This document shows positions 24,964-38,357 of a stretch of 64,000 bases of DNA, piece after piece. A program made the translations under genes and the position numbers. Origin of the DNA: Azadirachta indica (Eukaryota > Streptophyta > Magnoliopsida > Sapindales > Meliaceae); assembly GCA_022749755.1 (NCBI GenBank), contig CM040453.1, positions 9,198,102 to 9,262,101 of the forward strand, given 5' to 3'. Below the pieces are notes generated by a model that did no database searches, was not told the DNA's origin, and saw nothing but the letters and a program-made list of their open reading frames with translations. How positions within the stretch are numbered: the stretch's first letter is position 1; each line of letters opens with the position of its first letter.

Positions 24964-25141
24964 ATGAAGAGATTTTGGATCGTTTGTCGATATTTTCAGA
25001 CGTAATAAATATTCTTCCGTCGCTACGAAGAAATTTTTCGTCGTGATGAACAACTGTTTCGTTGTCATGAACAATTGTTTCGCCTCAAGGAAAAAATCTT
25101 CTGTCATAATGAATAATTGTTCAGTAAGCCGCATTGAAGAC
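24964..25141. repeat. Long-range shared monomer haplotype, copy 2
   Basis: Partner of 14,194-14,371. Identity ends at the next base, where this copy has 'gactttatc' and the other 'gacattatc', so the shared piece behaves like a conversion tract or a short remnant of a larger duplication. Confidence 0.8.
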
Positions 25142-26870
25142 TTTATCAGCCATGCTGATGATGTTTTCACGCTGAATGAAGAGATTTTGGATCGTTTGTC
25201 GAGATTTTCAGACGTAATAAATATTCTTCAATCGCTACGAAGAAATCTTTCGTCGTGATGAATAATTGTTTCGTTGTCATGAACAATTGTTTCGCCGAAA
25301 AAATCTTCTGTCATAATGAATAAATGTTCAGTAAGCCGCATTGAAGACATTATCAGCCATGTTGATGATGTTTTCACGCGTAATGAAGAGATTTTGGATC
25401 GTTTGTCGGGATTTTCAGACGTAATAAATATTCTTCCGTCGTTAGGAAGAAATCTTTCGTCGTGATGAATAATTGTTTCCTTGTCATGAACAATTGTTTC
25501 GCCGCAAGGAAAAAATCTTCTGTCATAATGAATAATTGTTCAGTAAGCCGCATTGAAGACATTATCAGCCATGTTAATGATGTTTTCACGCTTAATGAAC
25601 AGATTTTGGATCGTTTGTCGAGATTTTCAGACGTAATAAATTATTCTTCCGTCGTTACGAAGAAATCTTTCGTCGTGATGAACAATTGTTTCGTTTGTCA
25701 TGAACAATTGTTTCGCCCCAAGGGAAAAAATCTTCTGTCATAATGAATAATTGTTCAGTAAGCCGCATTGAAGACATTATCAGCCATGTTGATGATGTTT
25801 TCACGCTTAATGAAGAGATTTTGGATCGTTTGTCGAGATTTTCAGACGTAATAAATATTCTTCCGTCGCTACGAAGAAATCTTTCGTCGTGATGAATAAT
25901 TGTTTCGTTGTCATGAACAATTGTTTCGCCGCAAGGAAAAAATCTTCTGTCATAATGAATAATTGTTCAGTAAGCCGCATTGAAGACTTTATCAGCCATG
26001 TTGATGATGTTTTCACGCTTAATGAAGAGATTTTGGATCGTTTGTCGAGATTTTCAGACGTAATAAATATTCTTCCGTCGCTACGAAGAAATCTTTCGTC
26101 GTGATGAATAATTGTTTCGTTGTCATGAACAATTGTTTCGCCGCAAGGAAAAAATCTTCTGTCATAATGAATAATTGTTCAGTAAGCCGCATTGAAGACA
26201 TTATCAGCCATGTTGATGATGTTTTCACGCTTAATGAAGAGATTTTGGATCGTTTGTCGAGATTTTCAGACGTAATAAATATTCTTCCGTCGCTACGAAG
26301 AAATCTTTCGTCGTGATGAACAACTGTTTCGTTGTCATGAACAATTGTTTCGCCGCAAGGAAAAAATCTTCTGTCATAATGAATAATTGTTCAGTAAGCC
26401 GCATTGAAGACATTATCAGCCATGTTGATGATGTTTTCACGCTTAATGAAGAGATTTTGGATCGTTTGTCGAGATTTTCAGACGTAATAAGTATTCTTCC
26501 GTCGCTACGAAGAAATCTTTCGTCGTGATGAACAACTGTTTCGTTGTCATGAAACAATTGTTTCGCCGCAAGGAAAAAATCTTCTGTCATAATGAATAAT
26601 TGTTCAGTAAGCCGCATTGAAGACATTATCAGCCATGTTGATGATGTTTTCACGCTTAATGAAGAGATTTTGGATCGTTTGTCGAGATTTTCAGACGTAA
26701 TAAATATTCTTCCGTCGTTAGGAAGAAATCTTTCGTCGTGATGAAACAATTGTTCGTCGTGATGAACAATTGTTTCGCCGCAAGGAAAAAATGTTCTGTC
26801 ATAATGAATAATTGTTCAGTAAGCCGCATTGAAGACATTATCAGCCATGTTGATGATGTTTTCACGCTTA

Positions 26871-27060
26871 ATGAAGTGATTTTGGATCGTTTGTCGAGAT
26901 TTTCAGACATAATAAATATTCTTCCGTCGTTGGGAAGAAATCTTTCGTCGTGATGACAATTGTTTCGCCGCAAGGAAAAATTCTTCTGTTATAATGAATA
27001 ATTGTTCAGTAAGCCGCATTGAAGACTTTATCAGCCATGTTGATGATGTTTTCACGCTTA
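26871..27060. repeat. 190-bp monomer, one B unit missing
   Basis: One B unit is lost plus one further base ('gtgatgacaattgtttcg'). It begins with the rare 'atgaagtgatttt' variant. Confidence 0.85.
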
Positions 27061-30000
27061 ATGAAGAGATTTTGGATCGTTTGTCGAGATTTTCAGACGT
27101 AATAAGTATTCTTCCGTCGTTAGGAAGAAATCTTTCGTCGTGATGAACAACTGTTTCGTGTCATGAACAATTGTTTCGCCGCAAGGAAAAAATCTTCTGT
27201 CATAATGAATAAATGTTCAGTAAGCCGCATTGAAGACATTATCAGCCATGTTGATGATGTTTTCACGCTTAATGAAGAGATTTTGGATCGTTTGTCGAGA
27301 TTTTCAGACGTAATAAATATTCTTCCGTCGTTACGAAGAAATCTTTCGTCGTGATGAACAATTGTTTCGTTGTCATGAACAATTGTTTCGCCGCAAGGAA
27401 AAAATCTTCTGTCATAATGAATAATTGTTCAGTAAGCCGCATTGAAGACATTATCAGCCATGTTGATGATGTTTTCACGCTTAATGAAGAGATTTTGGAT
27501 CGTTTGTCGAGATTTTCAGACGTAATAAATATTCTTCCGTCGTTAGGAAGAAATCTTTCGTCGTGATGAACAATTGCTTCGTCGTGATGAACAATTGTTT
27601 CGCCGCAAGGAAAAAATCTTCTGTCATAATGAATAATTGTTCAGTAAGCCGCATTGAAGACATTATCAGCCATGTTGATGATGTTTTCACGCTTAATGAA
27701 GAGATTTTGGATCGTTTGTCGAGATTTTCAGACGTAATAAATATTCTTCCGTCGCTACGAAGAAATCTTTCGTCGTGATGAATAATTGTTTCGTTGTCAT
27801 GAACAATTGTTTCGCCGCAAGGAAAAAATCTTCTGTCATAATGAATAATTGTTCAGTAAGCCGCATTGAAGACATTATCAGCCATGTTGATGATGTTTTC
27901 ACGCTTAATGAAGAGATTTTGGATCGTTTGTCGAGATTTTCAGACGTAATAAAATATTCTTCCGTCGCTAGAAGAAGAAATCTTTCGTCGTGATGAACAA
28001 TTGTTTCGTCGTCATGAACAATTGTTTCGCCGCAAGGGAAAAAATCTTCTGTCATAATGAATAATTGTTCAGTAAGCCGCATTGAAGACATTATCAGCCA
28101 TGTTGATGATGTTTTCACGCTTAATGAAGAGATTTTGGATCGTTTGTCGAGATTTTCAGACGTAATAAATATTCTTCCGTCGTTAGGAAGAAATCTTTCG
28201 TCGTGATGATGAACAATTGTTTCGTTGTCATGAACAATTGTTTCGCCGCAAGGAAAAAATCTTCTGTCATAATGAATAATTGTTCAGTAAGCCGCATTGA
28301 AGACATTATCAGCCATGTTGATGATGTTTTCACGCTTAATGAAGAGATTTTGGATCGTTTGTCGAGATTTTCAGACGTAATAAATATTCTTCCGTCGTTA
28401 CGAAGAAATCTTTCGTCGTGATGAATAATTGTTTCGTTGTCATGAACAATTGTTTCGCCGCAAGGAAAAAATCTTCTGTCATAATGAATAATTGTTCAGT
28501 AAGCCGCATTGAAGACATTATCAGCCATGTTGATGATGTTTTCACGCTTAATGAAGAGATTTTGGATCGTTTGTCGAGATTTTCAGACGTAATAAATATT
28601 CTTCCGTCGTTAGGAAGAAATCTTTCGTCGTGATGAACAATTGTTTCGTCGTCATGAACAATTGTTTCGCCGCAAGGAAAAAATCTTCTGTCATAATGAA
28701 TAATTGTTCAGTAAGCCGCATTGAAGACATTATCAGCCATGTTGATGATGTTTTCACGCTTAATGAAGAGATTTTGGATCGTTTGTCGAGATTTTCAGAC
28801 GTAATAAATATTCTTCCGTCGTTAGGAAGAAATCTTTCGTCGTGATGAATAATTGTTTCGTGTCATGAACAATTGTTTCGCCGCAAGGAAAAAATCTTCT
28901 GTCATAATGAATAATTGTTCAGTAAGCCGCATTGAAGACATTATCAGCCATGTTGATGATGTTTTCACGCTTAATGAAGAGATTTTGGATCGTTTGTCGA
29001 GATTTTCAGACGTAATAAATATTCTTCCGTCGCTACGAAGAAATCTTTCGTCGTGATGAACAATTGTTTCGTTGTCATGAACAATTGTTTCGCCGCAAGG
29101 AAAAAAATCTTCTGTCATAATGAATAATTGTTCAGTAAGCCGCATTGAAGACATTATCAGCCATGTTGATGATGTTTTCACGCTTAATGAAGAGATTTTG
29201 GATCGTTTGTCGAGATTTTCAGACGTAATAAATATTCTTCCGTCGTTACGAAGAAATCTTTCGTCGTGATGAATAATTGTTTCGTTGTCATGAACAATTG
29301 TTTCGCCGCAAGGAAAAAATCTTCTGTCATAATGAATAATTGTTCAGTAAGCCGCATTGAAGACATTATCAGCCATGTTGATGATGTTTTCACGCTTAAT
29401 GAAGAGATTTTGGATCGTTTGTCGAGATTTTCAGACGTAATAAATATTCTTCCGTCGTTACGAAGAAATCTTTCGTCGTGATGAACAATTGTTTCGTTGT
29501 CATGAACAATTGTTTCGCCGCAAGGAAAAAATCTTCTGTCATAATGAATAATTGTTCAGTAAGCCGCATTGAAGACTTTATCAGCCATGCTGATGATGTT
29601 TTCACGCTTAATGAAGAGATTTTGGATCGTTTGTCGAGATTTTCAGACGTAATAAAATATTCTTCCGTCGTTAGGAAGAAATCTTTCGTCGTGATGAACA
29701 ATTGTTTCGTCGTCATAAACAATTGTTTCGCCGCAAGGAAAAAATCTTCTGTCATAATGAATAATTGTTCAGTAAGCCGCATTGAAGACATTATCAGCCA
29801 TGTTGATGATGTTTTCACGCTTAATGAAGAGATTTTGGATCGTTTGTCGAGATTTTCAGACGTAATAAATATTCTTCCGTCGTTACGAAGAAATCTTTCG
29901 TCGTGATGAACAATTGTTTCGTTGTCATGAACAATTGTTTCGCCGCAAGGAAAAAATCTTCTGTCATAATGAATAATTGTTCAGTAAGCCGCATTGAAGA

Positions 30001-33000
30001 CATTATCAGCCATGTTGATGATGTTTTCACGCTTAATGAAGAGATTTTGGATCGTTTGTCGAGATTTTCAGACGTAATAAATATTCTTCCGTCGCTACGA
30101 AGAAATCTTTCGTCGTGATGAATAATTGTTTCGTTGTCATGAACAATTGTTTCGCCGCAAGAAAAAAAATCTTCTGTCATAATGAATAATTGTTCAGTAA
30201 GCCGCATTGAAGACATTATCAGCCATGTTGATGATGTTTTCACGCTTAATGAAGAGATTTTGGATCGTTTGTCGAGATTTTCAGACGTAATAAATATTCT
30301 TCCGTCGCTACGAAGAAATCTTTCGTCGTGATGAATAATTGTTTCGTTGTCATGAACAATTGTTTCGCCGCAAGGAAAAAATCTTCTGTCATAATGAATA
30401 ATTGTTCAGTAAGCCGCATTGAAGACATTATCAGCCATGTTGATGATGTTTTCACGCTTAATGAAGAGATTTTGGATCGTTTGTCGAGATTTTCAGACGT
30501 AATAAATATTCTTCCGTCGCTACGAAGAAATCTTTCGTCGTGATGAATAATTGTTTCAGTGTCATGAACAATTGTTTCGCCGCAAGGAAAAAATCTTCTG
30601 TCATAATGAATAATTGTTCAGTAAGCCGCATTGAAGACTTTATCAGCCATGCTGATGATGTTTTCACGCTGAATGAAGAGATTTTGGATCGTTTGTCGAG
30701 ATTTTCAGACGTAATAAATATTCTTCCGTCGTTAGGAAGAAATCTTTCGTCGTGATGAATAATTGTTTCGTCGTGATGAACAATTGTTTCGCCGCAAGGA
30801 AAAAATCTTCTGTCATAATGAATAATTGTTCAGTAAGCCGCATTGAAGACATTATCAGCCATGTTGATGATGTTTTCACGCTTAATGAAGAGATTTTGGA
30901 TCGTTTGTCGAGATTTTCAGACGTAATAAATATTTCTTCCGTCGTTACGAAGAAATCTTTCGTCGTGATGAAAATTGTTTCGTTGTCATGAACAATTGTT
31001 TCGCCGCAAGGAAAAAATCTTCTGTCATAATGAATAATTGTTCAGTAAGCCGCATTGAAGACATTATCAGCCATGTTGATGATGTTTTCACGCTTAATGA
31101 AGAGATTTTGGATCGTTTGTCGAGATTTTCAGACGTAATAAAGTATTCTTCCGTCGTTAGGAAGAAATCTTTCGTCGTGATGAACAATTGTTTCGTTGTC
31201 ATGAACAATTGTTTCGCCGCAAGGAAAAAATCTTCTGTCATAATGAATAATTGTTCAGTAAGCCGCATTGAAGACATTATCAGCCATGTTGATGATGTTT
31301 TCACGCTTAATGAAGAGATTTTGGATCGTTTGTCGAGATTTTCAGACGTAATAAATATTCTTCCGTCGCTACGAAGAAATCTTTCGTCGTGATGAATAAT
31401 TGTTTCGTTGTCATGAACAATTGTTTCGCCGCAAGGAAAAAATCTTCTGTCATAATGAATAATTGTTCAGTAAGCCGCATTGAAGACATTATCAGCCATG
31501 TTGATGATGTTTTCACGCTTAATGAAGAGATTTTGGATCGTTTGTCGAGATTTTCAGACGTAATAAATATTCTTCCGTCGTTAGGAAGAAATCTTTCGTC
31601 GTGATGAATAATTGTTTCGTTGTCATGAACAATTGTTTCGCCGCAAGGAAAAAAATCTTCTGTCATAATGAATAATTGTTCAGTAAGCCGCATTGAAGAC
31701 ATTATCAGCCATGTTGATGATGTTTTCACGCTTAATGAAGAGATTTTGGATCGTTTGTCGAGATTTTCAGACGTAATAAGTATTCTTCCGTCGTTAGGAA
31801 GAAATCTTTCGTCGTGATGAATAATTGTTTTCGTTGATGAACAATTGTTTCGCCGCAAGGAAAAAATCTTCTGTCATAATGAATAATTGTTCAGTAAGCC
31901 GCATTGAAGACATTATCAGCCATGTTGATGATGTTTTCACGCTTAATGAAGAGATTTTGGATCGTTTGTCGAGATTTTCAGACGTAATAATATATTCTTC
32001 CGTCCCTACGAAGAAATCTTTCGTCGTGATGAATAATTGTTTCGTTGTCATGAACAATTGTTTCGCCGCAAGGAAAAAATCTTCTGTCATAATGAATAAT
32101 TGTTCAGTAAGCCGCATTGAAGACTTTATCAGCCATGCTGATGATGTTTTCACGCTTAATGAAGAGATTTTGGATTGTTTGTCGAGATTTTCAGACGTAA
32201 TAAGTATTCTTCCGTCGTTAGGAAGAAATTTTTCGTCGTGATGAACAATTGTTTCGTCGTCATGAACAATTGTTTCGCCGCAAGGAAAAAATCTTCTGTC
32301 ATAATGAATAAATGTTCAATAAGCCGTATTGAAGACATTATCAGCCATGTTGATGATGTTTTCACGCTTAATGAAGAGATTTTGGATCGTTTGTCGAGAT
32401 TTTCAGACGTAATAAATATTCTTCGTCGAAATCTACGAAGAAATCTTTCGTCGTGATGAACAATTGTTTCGTTGTCATGAACAATTGTTTCGCCGCAAGG
32501 AAAAAATCTTCTGTCATAATGAATAATTGTTCAGTAAGCCGCATTGAAGACATTATCAGCCATGTTGATGATGTTTTCACGCTTAATGAAGAGATTTTGG
32601 ATCGTTTGTCGAGATTTTCAGACGTAATAAATATTCTTCCGTCGTTACGAAGAAATCTTTCGTCGTGATGAACAATTGTTTCGTTGTCATGAACAATTGT
32701 TTCGCCGCAAGGAAAAAATCTTCTGTCATAATGAATAATTGTTCAGTAAGCCGCATTGAAGACATTATCAGCCATGTTGATGATGTTTTCACGCTTAATG
32801 AAGAGATTTTGGATCGTTTGTCGAGATTTTCAGACGTAATAAATATTCTTCCGTCGTTACGAAGAAATCTTTCGTCGTGATGAAAATTGTTTCGTTGTCA
32901 TGAACAATTGTTTCGCGCAAGGAAAAAATCTTCTGTCATAATGAATAATTGTTCAGTAAGCCGCATTGAAGACATTATCAGCCATGTTGATGATGTTTTC

Positions 33001-36000
33001 ACGCTTAATGAAGAGATTTTGGATCGTTTGTCGAGATTTTCAGACGTAATAAATATTCTTCCGTCCTACGAAGAAATCTTTTCGTCGTGATGAATAATTG
33101 TTTTTCGTTGTCATGAACAATTGTTTCGCCGCAAGGAAAAAATCTTCTGTCATAATGAATAATTGTTCAGTAAGCCGCATTGAAGACATTATCAGCCATG
33201 TTGATGATGTTTTCACGCTTAATGAAGAGATTTTGGATCGTTTGTCGAGATTTTCAGACGTAATAAATATTCTTCCGTCGCTACGAAGAAATCTTTCGTC
33301 GTGATGAACAATTGTTTCGTTGTCATGAACAATTGTTTCGCCGCAAGGAAAAAATCTTCTGTCATAATGAATAATTGTTCAGTAAGCCGCATTGAAGACA
33401 TTATCAGCCATGTTGATGATGTTTTTTCACACGCTTAATGAAGAGATTTTGGATCGTTTGTCGAGATTTTCAGACGTAATAAATATTCTTCCGTCGTTAG
33501 GAAGAAATCTTTCGTCGTGATGAACAATTGTTTCGTTGTCATGAACAATTGTTTCGCCGCAAGGAAAAAATCTTCTGTCATAATGAATAATTGTTCAGTA
33601 AGCCGCATTGAAGACATTATCAGCCATGTTGATGATGTTTTCACGCTTAATGAAGAGATTTTGGATCGTTTGTCGAGATTTTCAGACGTAATAAATATTC
33701 TTCCGTCGCTACGAAGAAATCTTTCGTCGTGATGAATAATTGTTTCGTTGTCATGAACAATTGTTTCGCCGCAAGGAAAAAATCTTCTGTCATAATGAAT
33801 AATTGTTCAGTAAGCCGCATTGAAGACATTATCAGCCATGTTGATGATGTTTTCACGCTTAATGAAGAGATTTTGGATCGTTTGTCGAGATTTTCAGACG
33901 TAATAAATATTCTTTCTTCCGTCGCTACGAAGAAATCTTTCGTCGTGATGAATAATTGTTTCGTTGTCATGAACAATTGTTTCGCCGCAAGGAAAAAATC
34001 TTCTGTCATAATGAATAATTGTTCAGTAAGCCGCATTGAAGACATTATCAGCCATGTTGATGATGTTTTCACGCTTAATGAAGAGATTTTGGATCGTTTG
34101 TCGAGATTTTCAGACGTAATAAATATTCTTCCGTCGTTAGGAAGAAATCTTTCGTCGTGATGAACAATTGTTTCGTTGTCATGAACAATTGTTTCGCCGC
34201 AAGGAAAAAATCTTCTGTCATAATGAATAATTGTTCAGTAAGCCGCATTGAAGACATTATCAGCCATGTTGATGATGTTTTCACGCTTAATGAAGAGATT
34301 TTGGATCGTTTGTCGATATTTTCAGACGTAATAAATATTCTTCCGTCGCTACGAAGAAATCTTTCGTCGTGATGAATAATTGTTTCGTTGTCATGAACAA
34401 TTGTTTCGCCGCAAGGAAAAAATCTTCTGTCATAATGAATAATTGTTCAGTAAGCCGCATTGAAGACATTATCAGCCATGTTGATGATGTTTTCACGCTT
34501 AATGAAGAGATTTTGGATCGTTTGTCGAGATTTTCAGACGTAATAAATATTCGTCGTCGCGTACGAAGAAATCTTTCGTCGTGATGAATAATTGTTTCGT
34601 TGTCATGAACAATTGTTTCGCCGCAAGGAAAAAATCTTCTGTCATAATGAATAATTGTTCAGTAAGCCGCATTGAAGACATTATCAGCCATGTTGATGAT
34701 GTTTTCACGCTTAATGAAGAGATTTTGGATCGTTTGTCGAGATTTTCAGACGTAATAAGTATTCTTCCGTCGTTAGGAAGAAATCTTTCGTCGTGATGAA
34801 CAACTGTTTCGTTGTCATGAACAATTGTTTCGCAAGGAAAAAATCTTCTGTCATAATGAATAAATGTTCAATAAGCCGTATTGAAGACATTATCAGCCAT
34901 GTTGATGATGTTTTCACGCTTAATGAAGAGATTTTGGATCGTTTGTCGAGATTTCAGACGTAATAAATATTCTTCCGTCGCTACGAAGAAATCTTTCGTC
35001 GTGATGAACAACTGTTTCGTCGTCATGAACAATTGTTTCGCCGCAAGGAAAAAATCTTCTGTCATAATGAATAATTGTTCAGTAAGCCGCATTGAAGACT
35101 TTATCAGCCATGTTGATGATGTTTTCACGCTGAATGAAGAGATTTTGGATCGTTTGTCGAGATTTTCAGACGTAATAAGTATTCTTCCGTCGTTAGGAAG
35201 AAATCTTTCGTCGTGATGAACAACTGTTTCGTCGTGATGAACAATTGTTTCGCCGCAAGGAAAAAATCTTCTGTCATAATGAATAATTGTTCAGTAAGCC
35301 GCATTGAAGACATTATCAGCCATGTTGATGATGTTTTCACGCTTAATGAAGAGATTTTGGATCGTTTGTCGAGATTTTCAGACGTAATAAATATTCTTCC
35401 GTCGTTAGGAAGAAATCTTTCGTCGTGATGAACAATTGTTTCGTCGTCATGAAAATTGTTTCGCCGCAAGGAAAAAATTCTTCTGTCATAATGAATAATT
35501 GTTCAGTAAGCCGCATTGAAGACATTATCAGCCATGTTGATGATGTTTTCACGCTTAATGAAGAGATTTTGGATCGTTTGTCGAGATTTTCAGACGTAAT
35601 AAATATTCTTCCGTCGTTAGGAAGAAATCTTTCGTCGTGATGAATAATTGTTTCGTCGTGATGAACAATTGTTTCGCCGCAAGGAAAAAAATCTTCTGTC
35701 ATAATGAATAATTGTTCAGTAAGCCGCATTGAAGACATTATCAGCCATGTTGATGATGTTTTCACGCTTAATGAAGAGATTTTGGATCGTTTGTCGATAT
35801 TTTCAGACGTAATAAATATTCTTCCGTCGCTACGAAGAAATCTTTCGTCGTGATGAAGAAATCTTTTGTTTCGTTGTCATGAACAATTGTTTCGCCGCAA
35901 GGAAAAAATCTTCTGTCATAATGAATAATTGTTCAGTAAGCCGCATTGAAGACATTATCAGCCATGTTGATGATGTTTTCACGCTTAATGAAGAGATTTT

Positions 36001-38126
36001 GGATCGTTTGTCGAGATTTTCAGACGTAATAATAAATATTCTTCCGTCGTTACGAAGAAATCTTTCGTCGTGATGAACAATTGTTTCGTCGTCATGAACA
36101 ATTGTTTCGCCGCAAGGAAAAAAATCTTCTGTCATAATGAATAATTGTTCAGTAAGCCGCATTGAAGACATTATCAGCCATGTTGATGATGTTTTCACGC
36201 TTAATGAAGAGATTTTGGATCGTTTGTCGAGATTTTCAGACGTAATAAATATTCTTCCGTCGTTACGAAGAAATCTTTCGTCGTGATGAACAATTGTTTC
36301 GTCGTCATGAACAATTGTTTCGCCGCAAGGAAAAAATCTTCTGTCATAATGAATAATTGTTCAGTAAGCCGCATTGAAGACATTATCAGCCATGTTGATG
36401 ATGTTTTCACGCTTAATGAAGAGATTTTGGATCGTTTGTCGAGATTTTCAGACGTAATAAATATTCTTCCGTCGCTACGAAAAAATCTTTCGTCGTGATG
36501 AATAATTGTTTCGTTGTCAGGAACAATTGTTTCGCCGTAAGGAAAAAATCTTCTGTCATAATGAATAATTGTTCAGTAAGACACATTGAAGACATTATCA
36601 GCCATGTTGATGATGTTTTCACGCTCAATGAAGAGATTTTGGATCGTTTGTCGAGATTTTCAGACGTAATAAATATTCTTCCGTCGTTAGGAAGAAATCT
36701 TTCGTCGTGATGAACAAATTGTTTCGTTGTCATGAACAATTATTTTGCCGCAAGGAAAAAATCTTCTGTCATAATGAATAATTGTTCAGTAAGCCGCATT
36801 GAAGACATTATCAGCCATGTTGATGATGTTTTCACGCTTAATGAAGAGATTTTGGATCGTTTGTCGAGATTTTCAGACGTAATAAATATTCTTCCGTCGT
36901 TACGAAGAAATCTTTTTCGTCGTGATGAATAACTGTTTTTCGTGTCATGAACAATTGTTTCGCCGCAAGGAAAAAATCTTCTGTCATAATGATGAAAATT
37001 GTTCAGTAAGCCGCATTGAAGACATTATCAGCCATGTTGATGATGTTTTCACGCTTAATGAAGAGATTTTGGATCGTTTGTCGAGATTTTCAGACGTAAT
37101 AAATATTCTTCCGTCGCTACGAAGAAATCTTTCGTCGTGATGAATAATTGTTTCGTTGTCATGAACAATTGTTTCGCCGCAAGGAAAAAATCTTCTGTCA
37201 TAATGAATAATTGTTCAGTAAGCCGCATTGAAGACATTATCAGCCATGTTGATGATGTTTTCACGCTTAATGAAGAGATTTTGGATCGTTTGTCGAGATT
37301 TTCAGACGTAATAAATATTCTTCCGTCGTTACGAAGAAATCTTTCGTCGTGATGAACAATTGTTTCGTCGTGATGAACAATTGTTTCGCCGCAAGGAAAA
37401 AAATCTTCTGTCATAATGAATAATTGTTCAGTAAGCCGCATTGAAGACATTATCAGCCATGTTGATGATGTTTTCACGCTTAATGAAGAGATTTTGATCG
37501 ATCGTTTGTCGAGATTTTCAGACGTAATAAATATTCTTCCGTCGTTACGAAGAAATCTTTCGTCGTGATGAATAATTGTTTCGTTGTCATGAACAATTGT
37601 TTCGCCGCAAGGAAAAAATCTTCTGTCATAATGAATAATTGTTCAGTAAGCCGCATTGAAGACATTATCAGCCATGTTGATGATGTTTTCACGCTTAATG
37701 AAGAGATTTTGGATCGTTTGTCGAGATTTTCAGACGTAATAAATATTATTTTCCGTCGCTACGAAGAAATCTTTCGTCGTGATGAATAATTGTTTCGTCG
37801 TCATGAACAATTGTTTCGCCGCAAGGAAAAAAAATCTTCTGTCATAATGAATAATTGTTCAGTAAGCCGCATTGAAGACATTATCAGCCATGTTGATGAT
37901 GTTTTCACGCTTAATGAAGAGATTTTGGATCGTTTGTCGAGATTTTCAGACGTAATAAGTATTCTTCCGTCGTTAGGAAGAAATCTTTCGTCGTGATGAA
38001 TGAAATTGTTTCGTGTCATGAACAATTGTTTCGCCGCAAGGAAAAAATCTTCTGTCATAATGAATAATTGTTCAGTAAGCCGCATTGAAGACATTATCAG
38101 CCATGTTGATGATGTTTTCACGCTTA

Positions 38127-38357
38127 ATGAAGAGATTTTGGATCGTTTGTCGAGATTTTCAGACGTAATAAATATTCTTCCGTCGCTACGAAGAAATCTT
38201 TCGTCGTGATGAACAATTGTTTCGTCGTGATGAACAATTGTTTCGTTCGTCATGAACAATTGTTTCGCCGCAAAAAAATCTTCTGTCATAATGAATAATT
38301 GTTCAGTAAGCCGCATTGAAGACATTATCAGCCATGTTGATGATGTTTTCACGCTTA
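38127..38357. repeat. 231-bp monomer with three consecutive B units
   Basis: Three 'gaacaattgtttcg' copies stand in a row (about 38,210-38,270), a gain of one B unit and the reverse of the 191-bp variants. The A run following is shortened ('ccgcaaaaaaatc'), and 'cgttcgtcatg' carries an extra base. Confidence 0.85.
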
